Source: Nelumbo lutea (lineage: Eukaryota; Streptophyta; Magnoliopsida; Proteales; Nelumbonaceae). From it: a DNA stretch of 64,000 nt. Under the pieces are notes generated by a model. The model made no database searches. It was not told the DNA's origin and worked only from the letters and a program-made list of their open reading frames with translations. The stretch lies in assembly GCA_022828595.1 (NCBI GenBank), contig JAKGHH010000008.1, positions 8,049,728 to 8,113,727 on the forward strand, given 5' to 3'. Of the stretch, positions 45,489 through 56,599 are shown piece after piece; positions within the stretch are counted from its first letter, which is position 1, and every line of letters starts with the position of its first letter. Made by a program: the position numbers and the translations under genes.

Positions 45489-46680
45489 CAGACTTCAGTA
45501 ACTGAAAATTGGTGGACTTAGGAGATGGGCAAATTCTTTTTCTTTTATGTAGTTATTTAGTTTCATTTTTTTCATTGTTTTTTACTTCTCATCAAGTGAT
45601 TGATTCTTCATGTTCAGCCATTAGCAACCAGGTTGATTGTTTTGTAACATTATAGTCATACATAATTAAAATTCAATTTGAAACAATAGGTTTGTGCAAA
45701 TGAGGTGTGAACTAAGGGCACGATCAGAAAGTTTTGTTGCGTTTACTTGGCAAATCATAATCAACAAAAGAAAAAGATTCCCTGAATTCCTAATACAGTC
45801 AATGACGGAAGCTCACTTAACATTTAACATCTCCGTCTATTTTTGCAGCCCGCAGCTATACCTTTCTCTTCTCGGTCTCTGGCCTAAAGATCAAGTGCAG
45901 TACGCATTTCTGCCAGATGGAGGAATCTTATGAGCTATCCAATTCCAGGCTGGGCTATATAAAATGTACTTAAAAAGAACCGCTTGTGAAATTTGCCCAT
46001 CGATTCTTCTTAAAATAAATACATCAGTCGCTTTTCCATGTATTATTTCATTAAAAAGAAAAGTTATACGCATTTGAATTGAAGTAGTCCTAAAATTGTC
46101 TCCTTCACCCTTGTGACGGGTAGGTGCTTTTGGCAAAGAAAATAAAGGGAGAATGATGGTTCAGCCGAAGGTCAGATTTCATAGGCTTGAAGTACAGTTG
46201 GGGTAAGTGTTTGATCGGAATTGATGTCAATTCATAGGTGGACATTGATGCATAAGGTGGGGTAATTGACCTTTTCAATGTTGTAAATCTGCAGAGAAAA
46301 TCAGAATTCTGCAATGGGTTTATCCGTACTTCTTCGGGTACTGTGCATGGTTCGAGACTTGCCACACGAGGTTATACTGTGTGGTATATCCGAATGGACG
46401 GGAAAAGATCCAACAAAGCTAAAAAAAAGATGGGGCCTTCTCTCATTTTCCAACTCTCCACACAATTGCACAGGAAAATTCCTTTCGTCTTCGACCGAAA
46501 CTTTTACTTGAACCCATGGCCAGGGTTAGGCACTTCCCAACGACAATGACCCTTCCATCTCTATCAGAAAAACGACAATGACCCTTCTTTCCTCATCAAT
46601 CACCGGATATAAGAAATTATGCTATGTTCTCCAAGACCACCGATCAAAATGATCCGTCTGGGCCATCCATACACTCTAAT
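45489..46680. other. GCS 3' region and intergenic DNA
   Basis: The first 200 bases are T-rich and probably hold the GCS 3' UTR and polyadenylation signals (an AATTAAA-like stretch near 45665). The rest shows no gene. A block near 46290-46365 (around CAGAATTCTGCAATGG) recurs imperfectly near 46955-46995, which suggests an old dispersed or duplicated repeat. Confidence 0.5.
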
Positions 46681-46681
46681 C

Positions 46682-46768
46682 AAACAGAGCTTTGGAACTC
46701 TGTTAGGTTTCGGGAAAAAGAAAAAAGAAAAGGTCTGTTAGAAGATCCGAGTTCCAAAGCTCTGTTTG
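46682..46768. repeat. Perfect 19-bp inverted repeat (hairpin)
   Basis: AAACAGAGCTTTGGAACTC is followed about 46 bases later by its exact reverse complement. The spacer is purine-rich (GAAAAAGAAAAAAGAAAAGG). It could be a small fold-back or MITE remnant; no terminator or small-RNA role can be claimed. Confidence 0.7.
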
Positions 46769-46769
46769 A

Positions 46770-47900
46770 CAGTTAAGAAAATGCTCAAACTGACAGTTCA
46801 GAAAATGCACCATATGTATAAAACAGTCAGGAGAATGACCAATCAGCCCAGATCAAAATTTTATAGCTCCAATGCCCCATAATACAAGGGGAATGCTGAA
46901 TTGATGTCAAATTTAGGGACAGGAGGTGGTTTATAGGGAGAGATGGAGGGCTGGAATTCAGAATTCTGCATTGGATATATCCATACTTCTACATATTATT
47001 TAAGGAATAAATAGATTGCAGTCCACTGAGAACTATAAAAATCCCTATATTCAATCAGTCTAATTATGCCAAATAGATTTCATTTGGCTTTCTTTATTTT
47101 GAGGACTTATCTCTTTTTTGCTATTAAAAACTTGATTTTCATACCAAGAATAAAAAATGCCAAATGCAGCTTTGATGTACCAAATAAGTGTTGTAACTGT
47201 AGGGGGAGATTACTCTGTGTCTCTCTGTAGGAGCGAGGGTGCTCTCTAGGTAATAGCGCCGGAAGGTTTTTGGACAGTAACTCTGTATGGTGGAACTAGC
47301 AAAGGAGGAGCGAAGAATCATATGGAAGGAAAAGCGGAGGAGAGGACTAATGTATATTGCAGTGGAAAGGACGAGATCGAAAGTAATAAGCAAAATGGTG
47401 TCAGCTGTGTCTTTTTGGTTAGTCAAGGGTTTTCCCCTACGGCTAGAAAGATGGGCTCCGAAAATTGATCCCAGAAAATTCTATATGAAAGCTAGAGAAC
47501 CGATTTTGAGGTCCGATTTGGGAGAACTGAGATGAAAATTCAGCCATGCTGGTTCAGCTGCTTTGATGCGCTCGAGATAAAACTAATTCAAAGAGGGCTG
47601 AAGCTGACAGTCCTTCAAATGATTGACTGGCAGCCAATTTGAGCTCTCCGGATTTTGTGAGAGGTCCACCTTGGAAAACCACAAGTCATTGAGCTTCAGC
47701 TCTCCGCCTCTCCCAGACAGAGACAGAGACAGGTACTTTGATGAGTGTTGTATCGGTGCGTGCCTTGAATTCCAGTTGCAATTTGTTCCATGACCCGACT
47801 TGAAGAAAGTGGAGAAAAACCCGAGAACAAAATTCCATTCCATAGTGATCTGTGGTGAACGTGAACCTGCGATATGGAGGTGCTGAAGCAATCCTAATTG
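46770..47900. other. No gene recognised; one uncharacterised open reading stretch
   Basis: Mostly unassigned. At 47287-47535 the plus strand is open for 82 residues (VERTRSKVISKMVSAVSFWL, then ERWAPKIDPRKFYMKA). The composition looks like coding sequence, possibly a retroelement-derived fragment, but I cannot assign it to a family. No splice structure or second exon was found. Confidence 0.3.
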
Positions 47901-48435
47901 AGGTAGTTGCGATTGGATAATCGCAGGTCACTTGGACATGGCATCACATACATATTAGGTGGAATTGCATGTCACTTGATCGCACAATAGGCTGGTATTA
48001 ATTGCAGATCGCTTTGGGATGATCTTGCAGATCACAATAGCCTAGCATCACAAACTGATCTCGCAACTCTGGACTCACAGCGAGACTCGTGAGATTCGAC
48101 TCTTAGCGGTTCTGAGGAGGCCAACCCGGTAAGATTTTCTCGGTATAAATAGCCTTTATCTTACAATCTTAGATATCTTGTATGAGAAGGCAAGAGTGTG
48201 TGAGAGAAATAGGAGAGCTAGAGTGGCGGATGTTTTGGGAGCTAGGGTTTGGTGAGAGGTTGAAATGCTGTTACTGTAAATCTCCATTACCAAATAGTGG
48301 GGAACTGGGGATTTCTTCTTCTCTGACGCCTGTGAATGTAGGCTATATAAGTTGAACCATATAAACCTCCTCTGTATATGTTTTCTGTTCTATCGTCTCT
48401 ACTTGCCAATCGATTTATCATTCTTGAATATAACA
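47900..48435 (+). mobile_element. Probable solo or truncated LTR
   Basis: The layout resembles a plant LTR: a TATAAATAG box at 48153-48161, a purine-rich leader with AGAGTGTGTGAGAGAAATAG, and then a U5-like stretch with GTGAATGTAGGCTATATAAG followed by TTGAACCATATAAACC. This matches the conserved pattern seen before the end of many copia-type LTRs. No primer binding site or coding region follows, so it would be a lone LTR. Boundaries and target duplication are not resolved. Confidence 0.4.
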
Positions 48436-50412
48436 CAATACTCATCATTCAATGATGAAGAGGATGAGGAGGGTAAGGAATATCCAGTGTTGTCAAACTT
48501 CAACTGAACTTTTTCTGTTTTTTGGGGAACTCGACAAACATTAAAGTCACTGGTTTACAGATAGACGGACCAACCAGTAGATTGACCCAGTAACCCCACG
48601 ATCCATGATATTAAGATGGAATCATAAGAGATCAAAAAAAAAAAAAAGTGCATGTATTCATTTATATATGGTGACTGGTGAGTACATGAGATGAGAGCAC
48701 ACAAAGGACCGATTTTCTAAGAAAATGGACTCATCTTGCATATCCCAAGTCAATAGCTTATATATATGGGCTTGTATACGCATTTTCAATTTGATATAGT
48801 CTAAACTCTAAGATATGCCAAGGTAAGAAAGCTGAACTGACGAGGAATAAAAATAATTAACCAATGTGGGCTACAACAGATTTAGTCCCTGAACGAAGAT
48901 TTGGTCTAGCAATAGAAATGCCACAAAACAACATTAAAGAAAAGCTGGTTCGGATAGATGTATGGTGATGGAGAGAGCAGTTTGAGAATACCCAGGTACT
49001 GCATACCTGTTTTTTTTTTTTCTTCTTTTTTTTTTTTATAGGCAAAAAAATCAAAACCTTTTGAGTTCAGTTCACTCACTTACAAATTAAAAATAAATAA
49101 ATAAATAAATAAAAGATGAAATAAAGGTATGTATGAAAAGGTGTAAATGAGGATTACACAAATCAAAAACAGCTAGTAACGAAGGAAAAGTCAATGCCAG
49201 TTGGGTGTTCAAATGAGAAAAAAAAAAGTTGTTTTGAGTAAATTAAACATAAAACGGATAAGCAACTTAAGAAAAGAAATCATATGGGCCCAAAAGCTGA
49301 AAACAAATTGGCTGATTTGGGGGATAAAATTACAAGGATTTTCCATGCTAGCACAGCCTAAGCCAAAAATAGAATTGTCAAATTTAATGATAAAGACGCT
49401 TAGTGATTTGTCGTCAGGATTTCTTCTTTAATTGATATAGTACCTTAATTAGAATCCAATGGTGGAAAATATAGAGTGACTAAAATATCAAGTCAAGAAG
49501 GAAATAGAATAGCCAGGAGGAAGAGAAGGGCACGTACTATGTACATGCGGCAAGTAAAATAAAATATAAAAACATATTTGGATTTGAATTTATTTTACTA
49601 TTCCTTATCTTTTAAATGTATTAATTTGGTAATTGGATTTGAATATTGAAATATTTGCACAATTGTCATTTGCAAGTATTAACCCCATAGGATATGATGC
49701 TAATAAAATAAAATACTGGGATTTAATTTTTATGTTCTAGATGTATTAAGAAGTTTTATCGCAATGAAACTACTGATTTTGTGCATGGAAATGTATGTTA
49801 CTCCTCCTTGATTGGCTTAAACTATGGGAGTATGAACGGCAATATCTCTCCTGATTTAAGCCTGCTATGTCGAATTTGTCTTAGTCTGCAATCCATAAAG
49901 AGAAAAGTTAAAAACAATTAACATCCTCCTAAAGGCTAAAAGCCAAGAAGGGCTTTAAAAACAAAAATGCATATAAAAATGTTTAAAAGAGCTTTACAGT
50001 TATAACCCATCATATATACCTTGAATTTGTGACTGGTACTGGGGCTGCTCTTTAATATATGTCTGGCATCCATTCTGCAGATATGTGGGTTGAAAACACC
50101 ATTTTCTGAAAAGAACGGTGTCTTTTTTTGTTTGGAAATGTTTTCAGCACTGGTACCTATTATCCAGTGCCACATCATATCTCGGTTGACAGCAACGAGC
50201 TACAGTTCCAGGAAATGTTAAATTCAGCGTTGCTCCAAGCCACACCTTGATTTCTAATGTATGGCTTAGAGCACCGTTTTTTCCGGTATAGTGCTGATGT
50301 GTCGCCGTTTTCTGGAGCAACAGCATCAATGCCAAATAGATGCTTACAACATCAGACACACAGAAAATACACTAAAAATTAATGAGGTATTCGATACAGG
50401 GGCGGATTAGTG
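48436..50412. other. Intergenic, no gene recognised
   Basis: AT-rich DNA with short poly(A/T) runs (for example around 48634-48647 and 49011-49039) and an (AAAT)n run near 49090-49110. No coding exon, RNA gene or clear transposon was seen. Confidence 0.5.
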
Positions 50413-50568
50413 GAGACAAAAACATGCACACCTAGCTGAACTACTTATGTATCACGGTTGAACATGCCAGTGTTCGGTACAACTGAATCCCATATGCGAC
50501 CCACAGTAAGCAGTGTTCAACTGTCATTGGTAGTTCAGCCGAGTGTGTATGATTTTGTCTCCAGCTCA
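50413..50568. mobile_element. Short fold-back (MITE-like) with about 35-bp inverted ends
   Basis: The left end GGAGACAAAAACATGCACAC followed by CTAGCTGAACTAC pairs with the right end, whose reverse complement reads GGAGACAAAATCATACACAC and then TCGGCTGAACTAC. A second internal pairing (GTTGAACA with TGTTCAAC) extends the stem. At about 156 bp it could be a MITE; a small-RNA hairpin is the alternative. No clean target duplication was seen. Confidence 0.6.
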
Positions 50569-52200
50569 TCCAAATTCATCCAATACTGGTATTGTTTTAA
50601 AAAATAAAAATAATTGCCACATCAGCAAAAATAATATAATTTGCTGATGTCTTTGTTTTCAATAACAAAACCAACAACCTTATTGTTGAACACCACGAGC
50701 CAATCCTTGGTTTTACACTTTCAAACAGGGAGGGCACATGCTGATTGCGACCTCCCAACATTAGGTCCCTTAAATTTGGATGATTTTCATGTCACCCATC
50801 ACGCACTCTGCCGAGCTCTTAGAGACTTTAGAGTTTTTTATATTGTGGTTGTGGCTATTACATCTTCAAGCTACAACTAGGGTGATTGTGGGGATGTAGC
50901 GTAAGCTACTAAGCCAGTTGATAATGCTTGATATGAAGACAACTCCACCACAATTAGTGCCCTTACTCTTACCCATTAATATGGATATTGAGTCTATTCT
51001 CCGGTTCTTTAGGTAGGTGTTTTTTTTTTTCCAACATGTTTTTGTCAATTCAGTAACTTTTCAAGCTGTTTTAAGTGATATTAAGTGACTTAGGTCTTAG
51101 GTTTTTCAAGAGCCATTTATGGATAAACATCATTTTCACTTTTAGTTTTGGGCAGTAGAAACTAGAGACCATGTTTTAAGTTTTCACCTTTTTGCTTATG
51201 TGGTGTAGCTGACACCAAATATCAATAAAAATATATATGCATAAAACTCGGAGTAACTTTACTAAATTTAAGGCGTAGTTGTTACATGAGAAAACAGCAT
51301 TTTCACAATGTCCACCCTCAAAATAATTCAGAGAGAATTGCAAGGATTTACAATTTCTTGATATATAGTGTTATTAGGGCTTTTTGTTTGAAGTCACAAC
51401 TTGAGTCAGATCATCAAAATCTCCACTTTAGTCTTTCCCTACAACCCAAGACAAACTAAGTATTAGACTATTCGAACTCAACTCTGCAAAAAAGATTTGA
51501 GGGGATTGCAGTCCAAAAATCCCAAAAATGTGAGGTTAAACTTAAACTCATATGTTCAAGCTCTGCACAGCTTACTTGACGGTGAGCGAAGCTTTATATA
51601 TATAAAAGTGAATTTACACAAAAACTATTTCTTATTATAAAATAAAAAATAGTATATACGCTCAATTATATTCGCAAGCCTCATATATCGAGCTTCAAAC
51701 TTGATTAACAATCGAGCCAAATATTGGATCGAACTTAACTCGAAGTTCGATTTGGACCAAACTGAATTTAACTTTTTAAAGAGCCGAGTTCAAATGACCC
51801 ACAATACCTCTATTTGTGTTCACCCCTACTTTACTTCAAACAATTCTAGTTATTAGGGCCTTTTACACAAACACAAATTGATCCAACGGTCACCCCGTTC
51901 CTTCTCGATTAAGGTTTGAGTCTTAACTCCCAGTTGTAATGAAAGCTCTATCGGGTGTAGGCTCCGCTCTATTAATTCTGCAACTTGTAAAATACAGACC
52001 CTAAAGCTTGTTTTGTTCCTTCACTACTTTGTGGGGGTGTCAGGTCCTCCTTTTGGTTGAAGACTTGAATCTGGACCGGACCTCAGGTTAACAACATTGA
52101 CGGTCTAATTGACTCAGAGAAACAGCCCTAAAGAGATGATGATTATGGAATAGCGCAATTAGCAAACTTTAAAAGGAGACGAGTATGAATTATGCCATTA
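50569..52200. other. Intergenic, no gene recognised
   Basis: Contains short open stretches without family resemblance. Around 51650-51835 the sequence has the feel of a hAT-type MITE (repeated TCGAGC/TCGAAC motifs and an end reading GTGTTCACCCCTAC), but the left terminus could not be placed. Confidence 0.4.
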
Positions 52201-52559
52201 CGGAAAGGAACAAAGGATCCGTAAGTTAGTTCCAAACACTTGAATGCTTTTCCTTCGAATACATTCGAACCCATCGATTTCCGTTTTCTTTCTACAAATG
52301 CCAACAGTAGTGCAGCAAAAAAGGAGAAAAAGCAAAAAAAGTCCATTCCTCCCAGTCCCAGAAAATACAAAAGCATCAAACTTGCAAACAACAATTTCTG
52401 AAAACAGGAAAGAACACCCCCCGCCCACCCAAAAACAAAAGAAAGAAAGTAGAAACCCAAAACAAAAAACCGAAAGAAAGAGGGCAAATTCAAAACTCAA
52501 ATCAGGTATCCTGTACTGGAGATTCTGCCAGAGAAAAATATATCCATCTTCCACTTTCT
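52200..52559 (-). other. Probable 3' UTR of the Aux/IAA gene
   Basis: Follows the TGA at 52560-52562 on the minus strand. It is T-rich in the transcript sense and contains no competing ORF with family resemblance. The end point is not defined. Confidence 0.4.
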
Positions 52560-54855
52560 TCATCTCACTCCAGGGTCAAGTGGTGTCTTTTCTTGCTTGG
52601 TGCTACCAACTGAAAGAACCCAAATCATACGTTCAGTATCAACCAAAGCTTAAAAGACCCAACAAGCCACAAGAACAAGTGGGTTAAATAGTTAACGTAC
52701 TGTGTAAAGCAGGCAGTTCAGAGCTCTTTAACACACGCAGTCTCTTCACCGTCGACACAAACATGCTGTAGGAAAGATGTTTCAATTATCATCATTCACT
52801 TGCTCACAGTTATCTAGCAACTAGAGCAAATTACCAGGAATGTGATTGAAAAAGGAACAAGTGGAATAAAGAAATGGAAACAGTGGGAAAAAGGTAGATT
52901 TGATCGAACAAAATATAAGATACAAGAGAAAGAATCACAGAAAACATTCTATAATGAATTAAACCGATTAAAAATGAACACCAGCTTTGCACTGGGAAGA
53001 TGGCTTACTGCCATGGGACATCTCCAACCAGCATCCTGTCTCCTTCATTATCTTCGTAAACAAGAGTATATTCCCCACTTCCATCTAATAATCCTGTTAT
53101 TGCCTTAACCTCTTCTGTCTTGTTATGATTTCCAGAAGCCGAACAATCTCTTTGAGCTAAACGAACAAAGAAAAACACCAAGAAAAGAAAAAGAGTTACG
53201 ATACTACAAGGAAGATGATAAATGAAAATGGCCTAATTTTTCAACCATCTCCAAACCACGTAAACTACCTGCTAGAAGACCTCTGAAGAGTTCATCTACC
53301 GCAGAGGAGAGCTTTTCGTAGCTGCCATAGGATTTAAGGTCCACTTTTCTTCCAATGGGGACTCCGTCCATGTTTATCTTCACAAACAAATTCTTCCTGC
53401 AGTCTTCCGGCTTCCCGGGGGTCACCTCATCTGCTCCAACTTTATGCGACTCGGGAGCTGGTTTTGAAGAGCTACTGCTTGCAAGATTCTTCCTGAATGA
53501 ACGAATTGGTGGCCACCCCACAACCGGAGCAGGAGCAGTTCTGCTTGTTTTTTTAAATCAACAGGTCGCCGGCAGAGAAGACACGAAAAACAAATAACCC
53601 GAGTCAAATAGAGAATTAATTACTCAAAAAGAAAAGACTAATAAGATTTCCCGAGTCAAACTTAAATCCAGAAAGGAAAACAAAACCAGCTCGGATGGAA
53701 AAGGAGAAAGAAAGATTTCCAGAGAGAAACTTACACCTAATAAGATGTAATTCACGAACAATATAAAACAGAATACCAAGACGGAGACGAGAAAAAGAAT
53801 CAAATAAAACAAATAAAAGAGATAAGTTTTATATTCTACATTTTCAGTTTTGATAGACAGCAACCCTTCAGGTTCAGCAGGAAGAGAAAATAAAAGAGTG
53901 AAGAAACCAAAACCTGAAAAGCTAAAACAATTTTATAACTTCTGCAAATGAAAATAAAAAAGCATAGGAACAAAAACTTTCAACTGTAAAAAAGCTTTCC
54001 TTTTAAAGAAAGCTAGTAAATACAGAAAAAAACCAAAAAAAAAAAATCTGCGAGGAGAAAAGAGTTTTTTTTTTTTTCATTAACAAAATAACATGTCAGG
54101 AAAATAATTCTACTAGAATCACAAGTCCAACAGAATGAATACTTGACGACAGAATAAAAGAAAAAATATATATAATAAGGGAGAAAAAGTTAAAAGTTGG
54201 AGTACCTTTTCTGAGAGCTGTTGGGAACAGCTGTATTTGCAGAAGCTGGAGAACATGCCTTCTGCTCTGAGTTCTGCAACTCCACCTTTGTGCTACAGGT
54301 CTGTGAGGATTCCTTTGGCATAGCAGGCATGCTCTGCGGAATCGACGAAAGTTGAAGAAATGAAGGCCTTGATTGATGTTGTTGCTGCTGGGTCTTCATC
54401 TGGAAAGCCGAAGGAGATAGACAGGGTGATGAATTAGAAGACCATGGAGAAGAAAAAAGAGTGCCAGTTGATTTTTCTGAGGAGGAAAGGGGGTTCCCGT
54501 TGTTCAGCACCCAAGCTTCTTCTGCGTTTGCTTCAACCGTATCCAGAAAACCTCTCTTCGAACCATGAGAAGCGTTATTGTTGTTGTTGCTGCTGTTGCT
54601 ACTGTTGTTGCTGTTGATAATGGAAGATGGAAAGCAGCCGAGAGAGAGAAGCGACGTATCGTCATCGTTACCGTTATTCTTGCTACTACCTTTGATAAAC
54701 CAGTCTTCTCCAGGTGGTCCAAGCCTCAGCTCTAGCTTTTTATCCTCTGAAACCCCAATACTTCCCTCATCTCTTCTCACTACCCACTCTCCTTCGTTAG
54801 GAATCAAGTCAAGCAACTTCGGACAGACCATTCCGTTCCTTGTACATCCCTCCAT
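52560..54855 (-). CDS. Aux/IAA auxin-response repressor, IAA18/IAA26 type, 5 exons
   Basis: A nuclear repressor that binds auxin response factors and is degraded through TIR1/AFB receptors when auxin is present (family knowledge). Coding exons in transcript order: 54855-54206, 53540-53269, 53156-53009, 52765-52701, 52609-52560; GT-AG throughout, 394 residues. Domain I is the EAR motif LELRLGPPG at residues 41-49. A KR pair follows at 100-101 ([11 protein letters not shown]). Domain II is the degron [10 protein letters not shown] at 225-234, with I in place of the commoner V. The PB1 part runs from [19 protein letters not shown] (267 onward) to GDVPW, then [17 protein letters not shown]. The long Asn/Ser and Gln-rich linker (about residues 55-165) fits the long IAA18/26 clade (Arabidopsis IAA26 is also called PAP1). 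No damage seen. Exact orthology is not claimed. Confidence 0.95.
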
Positions 54856-55390
54856 TTCCTAATCTTTTTTTACCAGAAAAGAAAAGAAAACAGAAGAAAC
54901 CCAGATGGAAAAAGGCACCCTGTACTGAAACTTCACACCGTAGAATGAATCAGTATATTTATTAATAGGAAAGAAGAAAATCACCTTGAACAAAAAAGCA
55001 AGACCAAAAAGAAAACACAAGAGAGATGGGCAAAATAACCTGAAACATTCATAAATGAACTTTGACACTAAAAACTATATTAGCCCAATATGAAAAGAAG
55101 AGACAGAGATCACATACCTCAACAAAAGCTCCAAAACATCAACAGCCACATTCCAAAAGCATGAAATATACAGCTTTGGAGAGGCACCATAAGAAAACGC
55201 TTGTTTAGTTGTTTATCATCTCAGATCAGAAAGAGAAAGAGTCAGAGAAACCAAAGCAGCACATTTAATTTAACAGTCAAGACAAAGCTCACCTGCTAAC
55301 CCAGACAAATAAAAACTAGTTATAATCCACGGAGAAAGAAAAAGTGAAAGGAGCTCTTCACCCGCTTTGGGTTTTGTTTGTAATCAATCA
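54856..55390 (-). other. 5' leader of the Aux/IAA gene
   Basis: Lies between the inferred TATA box and the start codon. It is long (about 530 bases) and may include a leader intron: on the minus strand an acceptor-like ATTAG precedes GAAATGG at the start. This is inference; no donor was fixed. Confidence 0.4.
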
Positions 55391-55410
55391 GATTCTCTCC
55401 TTTCTTTCTT

Positions 55411-55417
55411 TTATATA
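55411..55417 (-). promoter_or_regulatory. TATA box of the Aux/IAA gene
   Basis: Reads TATATAA followed by AAG on the minus strand, upstream of the leader and in the right orientation. The implied start is about 25-30 bases downstream, near 55385. Confidence 0.55.
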
Positions 55418-55512
55418 TCCCCTTCGTTACAGTATAGAAGGACTGGAGAAGAAGAATAAAAAAGCAAGACAAACCAAAAACAGAAAAAGAATTTTTCACA
55501 CGCAAACAAATC

Positions 55513-55641
55513 ACATAACACTCCACCACCACACCACGTTGGGTCGTTTGGGCCGTGAGGTTATTGTTCCGTTGGGGAAGCAAGAGCGTGTTCAGCTCGT
55601 CTCCCTAGAAATACACATAACACTCCACCACCACACCACGA
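55513..55641. repeat. Direct repeat in the Aux/IAA promoter
   Basis: The 20-mer CACATAACACTCCACCACCA followed by CACCACG occurs at about 55512-55538 and again at 55614-55640, about 102 bases apart, upstream of the TATA box. A TGTCGG motif, a known high-affinity auxin response factor core, lies near 55809. Whether either matters for regulation is unknown. Confidence 0.7.
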
Positions 55642-56189
55642 CAAATAGGCAGTAGCCTCATTAGCACACTGACCCAAACATCCCTCCCCACATCTACACA
55701 TGTAGAGATGTTGGTATTAATGTGACTTGTTTAGAGAGAAGTGACGAGTTAGCAACCCTCATCGAAGCACGAAGCCCCAAATACGTCTGTCCGAGTCCTA
55801 CTGTGTTTGTCGGTCTCTCTCTCTCCATTAAAGTAAGGGAGAGTCTGTGTCTGTGTATGAAATGAGAACAGAAATGACTATCTAAAAAACGCAAAGTAGG
55901 AGTATTAACATGAGGGTGATGATGAACAGAACAGGCCCGGTTTGCTTGAACTCGGTGGAAGAAAGAATGAAGCCTAGGCTTAGATCCTGATTAATTAAAA
56001 TGTGTAGTCTTTTTAAAGAGGAAGGGAGAAGGAATGGAGGAGGTTCTCCAAGGCTCATGGGCCCTTTATCTTAATCTTAATATTAAAAAAAGAAAAAGTA
56101 GGAGAGAGAAAGTAAGGAGATATGGGTGGAGAAGAAGGGAGAGAGGAGAAGATTTGCATGATCGATGTATGCGTGGGTAGGGAACTATC

Positions 56190-56328
56190 GCTATGTTTGG
56201 TTTGGAGGAAAGAGTAAGGAAAGGGAAGAGAAATATAAGTAAACTTATACAAGATTTGTAAAGGGTTTCATCCTTTCCTTTCTTTTTTCTTTTTTTTTTT
56301 TTTTTTTTTTCTTTAAACCAAACATGGC
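56190..56328. mobile_element. Tourist/Harbinger-type MITE with long T run
   Basis: Left terminus GCTATGTTTGGTTTGGAGG followed by AAAGAGTAAGGAAAGG; right reversed GCCATGTTTGGTTTAAAG. Same family as 17507-17624. A T run of more than 20 near 56290-56310 has expanded in the right arm. No clean TAA pair seen. Confidence 0.6.
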
Positions 56329-56599
56329 TTATAGGGATTGTGGGCTTGTGAGCTTGTGCAATTAAAACATGTAAACGGCAGGGCATCTGAGTGCCGTCCA
56401 GATCCCCATATTTGATTCCCCTCGTCCGGATTTCGAATTCCTCGTGGATAAGTTGGTCAAAAATGGAGTAATGGACAAATGACCTGAATACTGCTCACTT
56501 GTTATTGGCCGACAAAAGCGGACACCAAAAGTTTCTTTCGTGACCAAAATAGCCCTGACGTGGCTATTCACAAAGTCGCACCTCACCATCACGACTCAC

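Noticed and set aside
52244..52687. 147-residue plus-strand ORF over the 3' end of the Aux/IAA gene
   Set aside because: Antisense of a UTR and last exon, lysine-rich low complexity; the minus-strand gene explains the region.
54578..54862. Leucine-run ORF antisense to Aux/IAA exon 1
   Set aside because: Shadow of the Asn/Ser-rich linker of the real gene.
56066..56386. Minus-strand ORF with Lys and Ser/Pro/Leu runs
   Set aside because: Covers the T-rich arm of a MITE and pyrimidine-rich DNA; no family resemblance.
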